From Paraburkholderia atlantica (GTDB lineage Bacteria; Pseudomonadota; Gammaproteobacteria; Burkholderiales; Burkholderiaceae): DNA of 64,000 nt. A model generated the notes under the pieces. The model had not been told where the DNA came from. It searched no databases and saw nothing but the letters and a program-made list of their open reading frames with translations. The stretch lies in the NCBI RefSeq assembly GCF_009362785.1, contig NZ_WHNQ01000034.1, forward strand, positions 16,993 to 80,992, in the 5' to 3' direction. This document shows positions 51,281-60,972 of this stretch, one piece after another (position 1 is the stretch's first letter; each line of letters begins with the position of its first letter). A program made the translations under genes and the position numbers.

Positions 51281-53917
51281 TCACGCGTGCGGCGAGGTCG
51301 AGCCCGGATTGGCGGGCGTACCGGGGCCGCCGGCCGGGCTTGGATCGACGGGGATCTGATCGTCGAGCGGCGCGTCGCCCTTGTGCGGAGTGTGGTCGCC
51401 GCTATCCGGCTGTCCACCGTGGTGGATGCGCGGCACGCCCGCGTCGACCTTGGCCTTGCTCGCGGGGTCCCACGTGAGCAGCTGACGCTGCGGATTAGCG
51501 ATCTCGATGCCGAGCTCGCTGAAGCGTTCGAGGATGCGCCGGTTGAACTCGCGTTGCACGCCCCAGCGCGACGTATCGCGGCATTGCATCTGGCCGGCCA
51601 GCGTGATCGCCGAACCGTCGACCGCATCGACGCCCCAGAACGAGAAGTCCGCCAGGATGCCGTCCTTGAACTTGTCATCCTCGCGCAGCGATGTGCCGAT
51701 TTCCTTCAGCGTGTCGATCGCGCGCTCGACGTCCTGGCCGAACACGATATTCACGCGCACCGCCGCGTTGCCGATGCCGCGATTCGTGTTGTTCACGGTC
51801 GACACCGAGCTGAACGGCACCGTAAACAGCGAGCCGTCGCTGCCGCGCAGACGCACGGTGCGAATCGACAGATATTCGACGGTGCCCGACACGCCCGCGA
51901 GCGTGACCCAGTCGCCGACCTGCATCGCGTTTTCCATCAGCAGGAAGATACCCGTGATGAAATCCTGCACGAGCTTCTGCGAGCCGAAGCCGAGCGCGAC
52001 GCCGAAGATGCTCGCGCCCGCGAGCAGCGGCCCGATGTTCACGCCGAGTTCGCTCAACCCCGTCAGCACGACGACGAGCGCGATCACGCAGAACAGCGCG
52101 CTGCGCAGCATCGGCATCAGCGTGCGCAGGCGCGCGGCGCGCACCAGATCGCCGCTGCTGGTCCAGTTGTCGAGGCGGCGTTCGGCCGACACGTTGACCA
52201 CCTCCCACACCACCAGCGCGATGATCGCGGCCACGGCGATCGTCGCGAGCGCCGAGGCGAGCCGGTGCCCGATCGTGCCGCTGCGGAACAGATCGACGAC
52301 GTCGACGCCCCACGCCTGCAACAGCACGAACGCGGTGACGATGCCGATGATCCAGCTGATCACGCGCCGCAGCGCCGGATAGTAGCGGTACGCGTGCTGA
52401 TGCACGAGCGAGCGCGACGCCTCGTCCTGCACGTGGAAGATGCGCGCGAGCGCACCGAAGATCACGATCGACACGAGCCGTGCGCCGATCAGTATCGCGA
52501 GCGTCATGCCGCCGATATTCACGAGCGCGTGATAGCCGTTCTGTACGTCGAAGGCCCATACGAACCACAGGCCCATCACAATGACCACGGCGACCCAGGC
52601 CCACGCGTCCGCGAGCGCGTTGCCGAACATCTGCAACGACTCGTGCGCGGAGAAGCGATTGCGGATCCGGTTGGCGACCGACTTCGCACAGCGCAGCACG
52701 AGGATCGAGATCATCACGTGACCGACCAGCGCGACCACTTTCAGCAGCGCGAGATGCGCGGCGTCGTTCATGCCGAGCGCCTGCGCGACCTCGGCTAGCG
52801 CGACGCCGGCGCCGACCACGCTGACGATCCGCACGACCCAGCCGAGGATGAACGCGGCCCACGCGTCGCCCATGCGCAGCAGCCGCAGACGCGGCGCGCT
52901 CGGCTGCAGAAAGAACGCGCCGACGATCACGACGCAGCGGCACACCACGTAAACGTCGATCAGCGAATCGAGCGCGCGGTCCTGCGGCGTGCCGTTGTCG
53001 GTGACGATCGAAATCACCGCGCTCGCCGCGGCGACGAACACGGCAAGCGGGATCATACGAACCAGCGTAATAAGCAATGCGCGCGGCAGACGTTGCAGCA
53101 GCGTCCAGTGGTGCGTCGCGTTGCGCTTGCCTTCGGCTTCGATCACGCGGCCTTTCTCGGATGGCGTCGCGTACGGCGCGGCGGGGCCAGTCGCGACGGC
53201 TTGCGCCTCAGCCTCGAGCACTGGCGGCACCGACGACCTCGCGGGCAGCGGCGGCGTGCTGGTAGGCGCATGACCGGTCCGCGCGGCGCCTGCGGCAGGC
53301 GTGGACGGCGGCGCGGTGTCGTTGTCGTCCTGCTGCGCGGCTTCGCGGCGCGCAGCAATCGCCCGGTAGACGCGCCGCAGCAGCCGGCGCGTCAGCCATT
53401 CGAGCAACAATGCGGGAATCAGCGCGGCCAGCAGCGACGACAGCACCTTGAGCAGCACCACGCGCGCGTGCGGGTTGGCGAACTGCCAGTCCCACCATGC
53501 GCGCACCGACGCGACATCGAGCAGCGCGGCGATCGAGCCGCGCAGCGAGGTCGCGAGATAGTTGGCGTAATGTGCGCCCTGGCGCGCGATCTGCGACGCG
53601 AGGCCATTGCTCTTGAACGCGGCCGGTACGAGCGAGGCTGCGCCGCTTGCGGCGGCCGGCGCTGACGCAGCCGACGGCGCGGAAGCGGGCGGCGCGCTCA
53701 ACGCGCCGGCCGCGGCGATCGCCTGCAGCGTATCGGCGACCTGCGCGCGGCGTTTGGGGTCGTTCAGGACGGTGAGCGCGTCGCGGGCCTGCTGAGGTGT
53801 CAGCGTGACGGCGGCGGAAGCGGACGAGGGATGGGCAGGCTCCGGCGCGGCGGCGAACACGGGCGCCGCGCCGGAGACCAGAAAAATGAAAAAGCAGATA
53901 CGCAGAAATTTTTGCAT
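51281..53917 (-). CDS. MscS-family mechanosensitive channel (large, YbiO/YjeP-like)
   Basis: An 878-residue inner-membrane protein. A signal peptide (MQKFLRICFFIFLVSGAAPV) and a periplasmic N-terminal part come first, then about ten membrane helices, then the MscS core: the pore helix LLAGASIFGVALGFGSQKLV, QDFITGIFLLMENAMQVGDW and the beta domain RTVRLRGSDGSLFTVPFSSV. It opens under membrane tension to release solutes during osmotic down-shock. The start at 53917 is used; a longer frame to 53941 exists. The tail is polar and rich in Pro, Gly and Ser. Confidence 0.92.
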   Translation of the reverse strand: MQKFLRICFFIFLVSGAAPVFAAAPEPAHPSSASAAVTLTPQQARDALTVLNDPKRRAQVADTLQAIAAAGALSAPPASAPSAASAPAAASGAASLVPAAFKSNGLASQIARQGAHYANYLATSLRGSIAALLDVASVRAWWDWQFANPHARVVLLKVLSSLLAALIPALLLEWLTRRLLRRVYRAIAARREAAQQDDNDTAPPSTPAAGAARTGHAPTSTPPLPARSSVPPVLEAEAQAVATGPAAPYATPSEKGRVIEAEGKRNATHHWTLLQRLPRALLITLVRMIPLAVFVAAASAVISIVTDNGTPQDRALDSLIDVYVVCRCVVIVGAFFLQPSAPRLRLLRMGDAWAAFILGWVVRIVSVVGAGVALAEVAQALGMNDAAHLALLKVVALVGHVMISILVLRCAKSVANRIRNRFSAHESLQMFGNALADAWAWVAVVIVMGLWFVWAFDVQNGYHALVNIGGMTLAILIGARLVSIVIFGALARIFHVQDEASRSLVHQHAYRYYPALRRVISWIIGIVTAFVLLQAWGVDVVDLFRSGTIGHRLASALATIAVAAIIALVVWEVVNVSAERRLDNWTSSGDLVRAARLRTLMPMLRSALFCVIALVVVLTGLSELGVNIGPLLAGASIFGVALGFGSQKLVQDFITGIFLLMENAMQVGDWVTLAGVSGTVEYLSIRTVRLRGSDGSLFTVPFSSVSTVNNTNRGIGNAAVRVNIVFGQDVERAIDTLKEIGTSLREDDKFKDGILADFSFWGVDAVDGSAITLAGQMQCRDTSRWGVQREFNRRILERFSELGIEIANPQRQLLTWDPASKAKVDAGVPRIHHGGQPDSGDHTPHKGDAPLDDQIPVDPSPAGGPGTPANPGSTSPHA

Positions 53918-54335
53918 AGGGTGTAAAGCGGGATGAAGCAAGGGCGGAAGATTGTGCCGGAACGTAGGGCTGTTTCAGCGGGGCGACCCGGGACGGACAC
54001 GGGCCCGGGGGCTGAAGTTCCTGCGGCGGAGGCCCGCCGGACGGGCGAAAGTGCCGCGAGGGCGGCGCTCGCCGGGCGGGGCGTTGAGCCGATAGGATAG
54101 CCGATGATGGCCGGCAGGCCTCGCGAAGTCAGCAGGAAGCCTGCCCCGAAAGCCCCCTCGGGCCGGGCGGCGCAGGGGAAGGAGGCCGCTGGCCGGGTGG
54201 CAATGCTGGCGGTGGCGCGGGAACGCGCGGGATGATTACTTTACGTGTAAGCAGAGCGCTCGTGAGTCGGGATCGATCAATCGCCGTCACCGTGCGCTGC
54301 TAAGCGTTCACTGCAAAAAACGCTTGAATCCGCGC
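53918..54335. other. 418-bp intergenic region without a gene
   Basis: No ORF with family resemblance. Very GC-rich in its first 300 bases with several short inverted repeats around 54050-54150. A short palindrome TTACGTGTAA stands at 54241-54250 in an AT-richer stretch. The MscS gene promoter should lie at its left end; nothing recognisable beyond that. Confidence 0.4.
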
Positions 54336-55763
54336 TTATGCCACCGACGAGGTCTGGCGCTCGGCTTCGTCGCCGGCATCGGGACCGCTGCTCGCGCCGC
54401 GTCCGGCCGGCTCCTGATGCAGCCGGTTCGCGTGCATCAGCCGATACAGCGTCGCGCGCGATATGCCGAGTTCGGCGGCCGCATCGGACAGCTTGTAGCC
54501 GTGTCGCAGCAGCGCGTTCTCGATCGCATCCTTTTCGGCCTTGCTGCGGATCTCCGCGAGCGTGACCGCGGGGCCGTTGTCGGCTTCGGGCAGGCCGAGG
54601 TCGCTCGCGGTGATGAAGCGGCCCTCGCTCATCACGACCGCGCGACGCACGCAGTTGATCAGCTCACGCACGTTGCCGGGCCACGGATAGTTCGACATCG
54701 CGACGATCGCGTCGCTCGACAGTCCGCGCAGCTTGCGCGCGCCGTCCTGCTTGTACATGCTGAGCGCGTAATTGGCGAGCAGCTTGATGTCGCCGCCGCG
54801 CTCGCGCAGCGGCGGCTCGACGAGGCGCAGCACGCATAGCCGGTGATAGAGGTCGGAGCGGAAGCGCCCGTCTTCGACGGCGCGCTCCAGGTCGACGTGG
54901 GTCGCCGAGATCACGCGCACGTCGACGCTGATCGGACCGTTGCCGCCAAGCCGCTCGATCGTGCCTTCCTGCAGGAAGCGCAGCAGCACCGCCTGGCATT
55001 CGTGCGGCATGTCGCCGATTTCGTCGAGAAACAGCGTGCCTTCATGCGCGCTCTCGATGCGGCCGATTTTGCGTTGCAGCGCGCCGGTAAACGCGCCGCG
55101 CTCGTGGCCGAACAGTTCGGCTTGCAACAGGCTCGGCGGAATCGCCGCGCAATTGATCGCGACGAAGGTGCGGCCCGCGCGCGGCGAGCGGTCATGAATA
55201 GCACGAGCGGTCAGCTCCTTGCCGGTGCCCGATTCACCCGCGATGAAGACGGGCGCGTCGGTCACGCCGCATTTGTCGATGCGCCGGTAGAGCTGTTGCA
55301 TCGGCTCGCATTGGCCGACCATGCCGTGACGGCCGACCGACGGCTCCGGCGCGACGCGAGGCTGACGCAGGCTCGACAGCCCATGAGCGTGGCCGAGCGC
55401 GAACACGAGCCGCTCGTTGAGCCACGGCTGCGTGACGAAGTCGAAGCAGTAATCGAGGATGAAACGGCTGACCAGTTCGTTGTCGGCCTGGCCCGGCACG
55501 ATCTGCGCGACCCAGTTGGTCTCGACGCGGCGCATGCACAGCGCGAACGCGGACAGCTGCTGGGACGTGCAATCTTCGGGCAACTGAACGAGACCAACCT
55601 TGATATTGCCGCGTTCGATCATGCGTTCCGCGACGGCCGTGCTTTTTGCGTGCACGGCTTGCCATCCCGACGCGGCCAGAAACTCGACGAGTTTCTGGTC
55701 GGGCGCGTTCGCCACGTATAGAACCGTGCGTTCCATGTCGGCCGGCGTGCAAGTCGTAGTCAT
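54336..55763 (-). CDS. Sigma-54-dependent activator with VpsR-type N-terminal domain
   Basis: A 475-residue enhancer-binding protein. An N-terminal receiver-like VpsR domain (about 10-130) is followed by the AAA+ domain: GESGTGKELTARAIHD (Walker A), GHERGAFTGA (the sigma-54-contact loop), TLFLDEIGDMP (Walker B) and FRSDLYHRL (Arg finger region), and a Fis-type helix-turn-helix (KLSDAAAELGISRATLYRLM). VpsR-like proteins bind c-di-GMP and drive matrix or polysaccharide genes. Start ATG at 55763 with GGGGGGA upstream. It is divergent from a long region with a strong sigma-54 promoter (56545-56560), the natural candidate target. Confidence 0.93.
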   Translation of the reverse strand: MTTTCTPADMERTVLYVANAPDQKLVEFLAASGWQAVHAKSTAVAERMIERGNIKVGLVQLPEDCTSQQLSAFALCMRRVETNWVAQIVPGQADNELVSRFILDYCFDFVTQPWLNERLVFALGHAHGLSSLRQPRVAPEPSVGRHGMVGQCEPMQQLYRRIDKCGVTDAPVFIAGESGTGKELTARAIHDRSPRAGRTFVAINCAAIPPSLLQAELFGHERGAFTGALQRKIGRIESAHEGTLFLDEIGDMPHECQAVLLRFLQEGTIERLGGNGPISVDVRVISATHVDLERAVEDGRFRSDLYHRLCVLRLVEPPLRERGGDIKLLANYALSMYKQDGARKLRGLSSDAIVAMSNYPWPGNVRELINCVRRAVVMSEGRFITASDLGLPEADNGPAVTLAEIRSKAEKDAIENALLRHGYKLSDAAAELGISRATLYRLMHANRLHQEPAGRGASSGPDAGDEAERQTSSVA

Positions 55764-56544
55764 GGTTCCCCCCGTTCGATCCTCGGACTGCTGTGCGGCG
55801 TTGTGAGATTCAGGCGGCCAGTTACGGCACTCCGGCTGCGACGCATTCACGGCAGCAGCGATCACGAACAAGGGACACTGCAAGCGCGGCGCGAACCGGA
55901 ACGCGCTGCATGGCGGACCCATTCATGCAATGGCGGCGACCTTGTCGTTCATTGCTGAAACTGCCCGGCGACTTTATCCCCGAATCGTGAAAACCACTTG
56001 AACCGTGGCTTGCCTCGTTGACCTGATACAAGCGCTCTGATTGGCGCATGGCCTAACGATAAGCGAAAGCGCCTGAAAGCGCCAGATAAAGAAACATGGA
56101 TCGGGAATGCGTGTTGGTTTCCGATTAACACGGATCACTAATGAATAAGCGGTCAAGGCCGGATATGCGAGGAATCGCACATTGCATAGCAATTGCCCTG
56201 GTATTAAGGCGTGACTAAAATCGACGAGCCGCGAGCAGCCATGTTTCACACTTGCGACAAATCGGACAGCACGAGTCGAGTGCGCTTTGCGGCGCCGGGC
56301 GGGGTGCTTCTCCAACCGCAGGGAGCGGCGAAGTCGCGTGTGGCCGGCCCTGCGGCCAGCCAGCAGGCCGGCGGGACGGAGCGGAGGGCGCGCTTTGCGG
56401 CCAGCGCGCGGCGAATTGGCGTGTCAGAAACGAATCAATGCGCACCACGCCCCAAATCGGGGCGGCTCGCCTCGCGTTCGAAAACAAACCGATTTCACCG
56501 CAGCGTAAAGCTTTGACGGGGGCCTTACGGATGGTTACGCGGGT

Positions 56545-56560
56545 TGGCATAAGCGTTGCA
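56545..56560 (+). promoter_or_regulatory. Strong sigma-54 promoter upstream of the CpaE-like locus
   Basis: TGGCATAAGCGTTGCA agrees with the sigma-54 consensus at all conserved positions with exact spacing. Transcription would begin near 56572 and run towards the 89-residue ORF at 57089 and the CpaE-like gene at 57543. The divergent gene encodes a sigma-54 activator. Confidence 0.85.
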
Positions 56561-56724
56561 ATAAGGTCTGCACAGAAAAATGTTTTGCTGCCAGGTCGAC
56601 GGTACGGGGAAAACCGGATTAAAAAAGACCGGCGGTAAAAAGCTCACTCGCAGGCACGGTCGGGGAAGCCATCAGATGTTTGCGGGAGCGCGGCGGGGCC
56701 TTATTAAATGCGTGAGAAAAACGG

Positions 56725-56756
56725 TTGAATGGCGGACCGGTATGACGGCCATTCAA
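56725..56756 (+). other. RNA hairpin on the predicted sigma-54 transcript
   Basis: TTGAATGGC (56725-56733) and GCCATTCAA (56748-56756) form a perfect 9-bp stem, extendable by GGTT/AACC with a small bulge. It lies about 150 bases after the predicted sigma-54 start, before a T-rich stretch. It may be part of an sRNA or leader structure. Confidence 0.45.
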
Positions 56757-57088
56757 AACCGGACGAAAAAAGGGCATCGACTTCGCCGTTTTTCCTTTTC
56801 GACTTTTTTGTCCTGACGACGCGAAAAGGATGGCGATAACGACAGGCAACGCGCTGGCAACATTCGCGAGCGACGCGCCGCAAAGGGAAGGGGCAGCGCC
56901 GGATCAGGACCGGCCGGCGCGATGAAGCGGGGAGAGAGGCCATCGTCTCCACAGAGAGACGAATGTACGAGGTGAACCAGGGGCCGTGTCCGTGGGTTGG
57001 CACGGGCACGGCAACCTGGCCCGACGGCCGGGGCGTTGCGACGAAGCGGCGTGACCTGGCGCAAATCCGATCGACATCGGGGGCTGTC

Positions 57089-57358
57089 ATGAAACCACAA
57101 CTGATTCGCAGGCTGGCCGCTTCGGACGGAACGGGGCGCACTTACCGGCGGTATGTCGCGGCGTCGCGCGCGCGCTTTTTCGCGCAGGCGGCGGGGTCGT
57201 CGGTCGATCTGCTGGCGCTCGTCGTCGCCGAGACGCTCGAGCGCCGCGCCCAGGCCGAGCTCCGCCGCGCGGTGCTGCGCGACGCGCTGTACGAGATGCC
57301 GGTGCGCGCTCATCGCAACGCGGCGCATCGGCGCGACGAAGATGAAGACGACGTTTGA
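57089..57358 (+). CDS. Hypothetical 89-residue basic protein
   Basis: A frame with high G/C third positions beginning MKPQLIRRLAASDGTGRTYR and ending in an Asp/Glu tail (DEDEDDV). The middle is helical and Arg/Ala-rich (AGSSVDLLALVVAETLERRA). No family recognised. GGGGG lies 7 bases before ATG. It lies about 520 bases after the sigma-54 promoter and 184 bases before the CpaE-like gene on the same strand. Confidence 0.55.
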   Translation: MKPQLIRRLAASDGTGRTYRRYVAASRARFFAQAAGSSVDLLALVVAETLERRAQAELRRAVLRDALYEMPVRAHRNAAHRRDEDEDDV

Positions 57359-57542
57359 CGCTTGCCGCTCGATGCCGGCTCGCGACGGCCGTACAGGAAT
57401 TCGATAGCACCGTTTGCCGGCTCATGGTTTTCACGGAGGAGCGCCGCGGTAAGGAGTTCGCGCCGAAGCCTGCGTCGTCAATCGTGAACAGACGACTTGA
57501 ATAAAAACCAGCGCATGACGCGCCAAGCGCCGCAGAGCTGCC

Positions 57543-58745
57543 ATGATCGACATCTTCCTGATTGCCGCGAGCATTGATAACGCGCAGCGCATCGTCGTGC
57601 GGCTCGAACAGAGCGGCGTGCGTTATCGGCTGCACACCGCATACGGTTCGGCCCGGCAACTGCCGATCCACGCACGCATGTTCCGCGGAGCCGACCTGCT
57701 GATCGTCGACGACGCGCAACTGGACGTCCGCGGACTCGACGGCATCCAGCAAGCGCTCGCCAGCGCACCGACACTCCACTGCATGCTGGTGACGCCGGCG
57801 CCGTCCAGCGCGCTGATCGGCGCGGCGCTGCGCATCGGCGTGCGGCAGGTGCTGTCGTGGCCGCTCGACGCACAGGCCGTCGCCGATGCGCTCGCGCAGA
57901 TCGAAGCGCGGCGTCGCGCGCCCCAGCGGCGCCGCGCGCGCGTGGTCACGCTGGCGTCGAGCAAGGGCGGCAGCGGCACCACGCTGATCGCGGTCAACCT
58001 CGCGTGCGCGCTCGCCGCGCGGCGTGAGCGGCGCGTGCTGCTGATCGACCTGAGCCAGCAATTCGCCGACGCGAGCCTGCTGATGGCGAATCGCCCGCCG
58101 CCGATGACGCTCGCCGATCTGTGCTCGCGCAATGAGCACCTCGACGCGGCGCTGTTCGACGCATGCGCGATGCACGTGCGTCCGAACCTCGATCTGCTAG
58201 CCGGTGCCGGCGATCCGCTGAAGGCCGCCGAACTGTTGCCCGGCCAACTCGAGCGGATTCTGACGTTGGTGCGCGGGCGTTACGACGCGGTGCTGATCGA
58301 CGTCGGCCCGAGCCTGAACCCGTTGACGATCCGCGCGCTCGCGCATAGCGACGCGATCTGCATGGTGGTGCGGCAGAACCCGCTGTACCTGCATGGCGCG
58401 CGCCGCATGCTCGATATCTTTCGCGAGCTGGGGCATCCGGCCAGCAAGGTGCGGGTCGTCGTTAACCAGTACGACAAGGACGCGCAGATCAATCTGCCGA
58501 TGCTCGAACGCACGCTCGACGCGAGGGTCGCCCATCAACTGCCGCGCGACGATCAGCACGTCGACGAAGCGCTGAGCCTCGGCGTGCCGCTGGTCGCGTG
58601 CGCGCGCGACAGCGGGCTCGCGCAAGGCATCGTCCTGCTCGCGAACATGCTGTGGCCGGCGGGTGCCGAGCGCCGTAGAAGCATGCTCGGCCGGCTCCTC
58701 GCGACGTGGCCGAATCTGCCGCCGCAATTAAAGCCAGGGGTCTAG
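57543..58745 (+). CDS. CpaE/TadZ-like MinD-family ATPase
   Basis: A 400-residue protein: an N-terminal receiver-like domain (about 1-125, with ADLLIVDDAQLDVRG) and a MinD/ParA-type ATPase domain with the deviant Walker A SSKGGSGTTLIAVNLA, LLIDLSQQFADASL and YDAVLIDVGPSLNP. CpaE/TadZ proteins position Flp/Tad pilus machines at the cell pole; BcsQ-like proteins of the same fold place cellulose synthase. No tad or bcs genes are in view, so which it serves is open. The VpsR-type activator and the sigma-54 promoter upstream suggest surface-structure control. Confidence 0.82.
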   Translation: MIDIFLIAASIDNAQRIVVRLEQSGVRYRLHTAYGSARQLPIHARMFRGADLLIVDDAQLDVRGLDGIQQALASAPTLHCMLVTPAPSSALIGAALRIGVRQVLSWPLDAQAVADALAQIEARRRAPQRRRARVVTLASSKGGSGTTLIAVNLACALAARRERRVLLIDLSQQFADASLLMANRPPPMTLADLCSRNEHLDAALFDACAMHVRPNLDLLAGAGDPLKAAELLPGQLERILTLVRGRYDAVLIDVGPSLNPLTIRALAHSDAICMVVRQNPLYLHGARRMLDIFRELGHPASKVRVVVNQYDKDAQINLPMLERTLDARVAHQLPRDDQHVDEALSLGVPLVACARDSGLAQGIVLLANMLWPAGAERRRSMLGRLLATWPNLPPQLKPGV

Positions 58746-58893
58746 GCCGACGACGAGCGCTAACGCGCATACCGTAGTAAGGTGAGATACAGGGTCATCC
58801 GCCCGCCTATTCTGATAGGTAGAGCGGCGGCGTCAGAGTTTCGAAAGCGTCGCCGAGGCTCGCGCCGTCCGGTCACTCCAGCGAGAAAATCAG

Positions 58894-60351
58894 GTGAACG
58901 CAGCACCGTCCATGCAAAACGCGCAGGGTTTCAGCGACCTTGCGTCGATCCTGTCCAATCCGATTCTGAATACGGATTCGTACAAGGCATCGCACTTTCT
59001 GCAATATCCGCCCGACGCGACGGCCATGTTCTCGTACATCGAATCGCGCGGCGGACGTTACGAGCGCACGCTGTTTTTCGGCCTGCAGATGCTGCTGAAG
59101 GAATACCTGTGCCGGCCGGTCACCGGCGCGATGATCGACCAGGCGCGCGTGTTCTTCGGCGCGCACGGCGAGCCGTTCAACGAAGCGGGCTGGCGCTACG
59201 TCGTGCAGCAATACGGCGGCTATCTGCCGGTGCGGATTCGCGCGGTGCCCGAAGGCTCCGTCGTGCCGACGCACAACGTGCTCGTCACCGTCGAATGCGA
59301 CGATCCGCACGTGTTCTGGCTCGCGTCGTATCTGGAGACGATGCTGATGCGCGTGTGGTATCCGATCACGGTCGCGACGCAAAGCTGGCATCTGCGTCAG
59401 ACGATCCGCGCAGCTCTGCTGAAAAGCAGCGACGATCTCTCGCAGCTGTCGTTCAAGCTGCACGATTTCGGTGCGCGCGGCGTGTCCAGCGCGGAGTCGG
59501 CGGCGATCGGCGGCGCGGCGCATCTGGTCAGCTTCATGGGCTCGGATACGGTGCTCGGCGTGGTGGCGGCGAATCACTACTACCACGACAGTATGGCCGC
59601 GTTCTCGGTGCCGGCGGCCGAGCACAGCACGATCACGGCGTGGGGCCGCGAGCGCGAAATCGACGCGTATCGCAACATGATCGCCCGCTTCGGCAAGCCG
59701 GGCTCGATCGTTTCGGTGGTGTCCGACTCTTACGATCTGTTCGCCGCGCTGAACGCATGGGGCGGCGAGCTGAAGCAGGCCGTGCTCGATTCCGGCGGCA
59801 CGCTGGTGATTCGTCCGGACTCCGGCGATCCGTGCACGATCGTGCTGTACACGCTGCGCTCGCTGGAGGCGTCGTTCGGCTCGCAGACGAACAGCAAGGG
59901 GCGGCGCGTGCTCGACCATGTACGCGTGATCCAGGGTGACGAGGTGAACCCGGATTCGATCTCCGCGATTCTCGCCGCGATGGACGAGGCCGGCTTCGCC
60001 GCCGACAACATCGTGTTCGGCATGGGCGGCGCGTTGTTGCAGCAGATCAATCGCGATACGCAGCGCTTCGCGATGAAGTGCTCCGCGATTCGACTGGGCG
60101 ACACGTGGCACGATGTGTCGAAGGACCCGGTCACGGATCACGGCAAGCGCTCGAAAAAAGGCCGGCTCACGTTGCTGCGCCATCGCGGCAGCGGCGAGTA
60201 CCGGACGGTCACGTTGCCGATCGTGTGGGACGAGCGCACGGTGGCGGGCGAGTGGGACGAAGTGCTCGAGACGGTATTCGAGGCGGGCCGCTTGCTGGTC
60301 GATACGTCGCTGGCCGAGATTCGAGGCCGCGCCTATGCGGAGGAAGTTTGA
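58894..60351 (+). CDS. nadV: Nicotinamide phosphoribosyltransferase (NAMPT/NadV)
   Basis: A 485-residue enzyme that joins nicotinamide and PRPP to make NMN for NAD salvage. The family features are visible: NTDSYKASHFLQYPP at the start, SYIESRGG, KLHDFGARGVSS, ISFMGSD-like SFMGSDTVLG, VVSDSYDLFAAL, IRPDSGDP and GMGGALLQQINRDTQRFAMK. The length matches bacterial NadV and human NAMPT. The start is GTG 58894 or ATG 58912; neither has a strong ribosome site. The gene is followed 7 bases later by a nifQ-like gene, a less usual neighbour. Confidence 0.93.
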   Translation: MNAAPSMQNAQGFSDLASILSNPILNTDSYKASHFLQYPPDATAMFSYIESRGGRYERTLFFGLQMLLKEYLCRPVTGAMIDQARVFFGAHGEPFNEAGWRYVVQQYGGYLPVRIRAVPEGSVVPTHNVLVTVECDDPHVFWLASYLETMLMRVWYPITVATQSWHLRQTIRAALLKSSDDLSQLSFKLHDFGARGVSSAESAAIGGAAHLVSFMGSDTVLGVVAANHYYHDSMAAFSVPAAEHSTITAWGREREIDAYRNMIARFGKPGSIVSVVSDSYDLFAALNAWGGELKQAVLDSGGTLVIRPDSGDPCTIVLYTLRSLEASFGSQTNSKGRRVLDHVRVIQGDEVNPDSISAILAAMDEAGFAADNIVFGMGGALLQQINRDTQRFAMKCSAIRLGDTWHDVSKDPVTDHGKRSKKGRLTLLRHRGSGEYRTVTLPIVWDERTVAGEWDEVLETVFEAGRLLVDTSLAEIRGRAYAEEV

Positions 60352-60358
60352 TCCCGCC

Positions 60359-60922
60359 ATGCCCGACGATCCATTGATGACCGGCTGCATGCGTGCGTGG
60401 CTACGCGAGGCCACCGAACCCGGGGACGCCGACACGCGTCTGTTCGCCAAACTGATCGCCGCGCGCGACGCCCGCAACGAGCTCGCGTTGCTCGGCCTGC
60501 AAGCGGACGCATGGCGCGCGCTGCTAGCGAGGCACTTCGTTCGGGCGCGCATTCCGGCGTTGCCGCTTCCGGTAGTCCCCAGCGAACACGCGAACTTCGT
60601 CCACGCACTGCACACGCTGCTCGTCGCGAACGCGAGCAGCACCGTCCATCCCGACGACGCGCATTGCCTCGCGACGATCATCGCCCATGCGTGTTTGCGT
60701 CCGGATCATCTATGGCGCGACCTTGGCCTCGCGGGCCGCGATGACGTGACGTGGATGCTCACGCGCTACTTTCCGACGCTCGTCGAGCGCAACGTCGATA
60801 ACCTGCGCTGGAAGAAATTCCTCGCCGCGCAATGCGCGATCTCGTTGGGTCTGGAGCCGGGACCCGCGCCGGGTTGCCCGGGCTGCGAGGACTACGGGTA
60901 CTGCTTTCCAGGGCAGCCTTGA
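60359..60922 (+). CDS. nifQ: NifQ-like protein with incomplete cysteine motif
   Basis: A 187-residue homologue of NifQ, the iron-sulfur protein that supplies molybdenum for FeMo-cofactor. The conserved part is LRPDHLWRDLGLAGRDD, LTRYFPTLVERNVDNLRWKK and the C-terminal PGCPGCEDYGYCFPGQ. NifQ normally has C-x4-C-x2-C-x5-C; here residues 173, 176 and 182 are Cys but the first position (168) is Gly. The protein may thus bind metal differently or have lost activity. The ATG at 60359 is chosen over one at 60335. It lies between nadV and a ModE-type regulator; no nif genes are in view. Confidence 0.85.
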   Translation: MPDDPLMTGCMRAWLREATEPGDADTRLFAKLIAARDARNELALLGLQADAWRALLARHFVRARIPALPLPVVPSEHANFVHALHTLLVANASSTVHPDDAHCLATIIAHACLRPDHLWRDLGLAGRDDVTWMLTRYFPTLVERNVDNLRWKKFLAAQCAISLGLEPGPAPGCPGCEDYGYCFPGQP

Positions 60923-60972
60923 AGCGCCCCTCCGAGGAGGCGGCGGGAAACCGTTCGTATATGCTTGCGCGC

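Larger units (their letters stand above)
55764..57088. other. 1.3-kb intergenic region with a sigma-54 promoter and hairpins
   Basis: No convincing gene in 1,325 bases; several short ORFs overlap each other and look spurious. It holds a repeated GCGCTTTGCGGC (near 56281-56292 and 56391-56402), a small hairpin CGCCCC/GGGGCG (56448-56464), a canonical sigma-54 promoter (56545-56560), and a hairpin at 56725-56756 on its predicted transcript. A T-rich tract runs through 56785-56815. It could encode a regulatory RNA or a long leader. Confidence 0.5.

Noticed and set aside
56211..56516. 102-codon frame in the 1.3-kb gap
   Set aside because: It overlaps several hairpins and repeated GCGCTTTGCGGC elements, has no ribosome site and no family resemblance.
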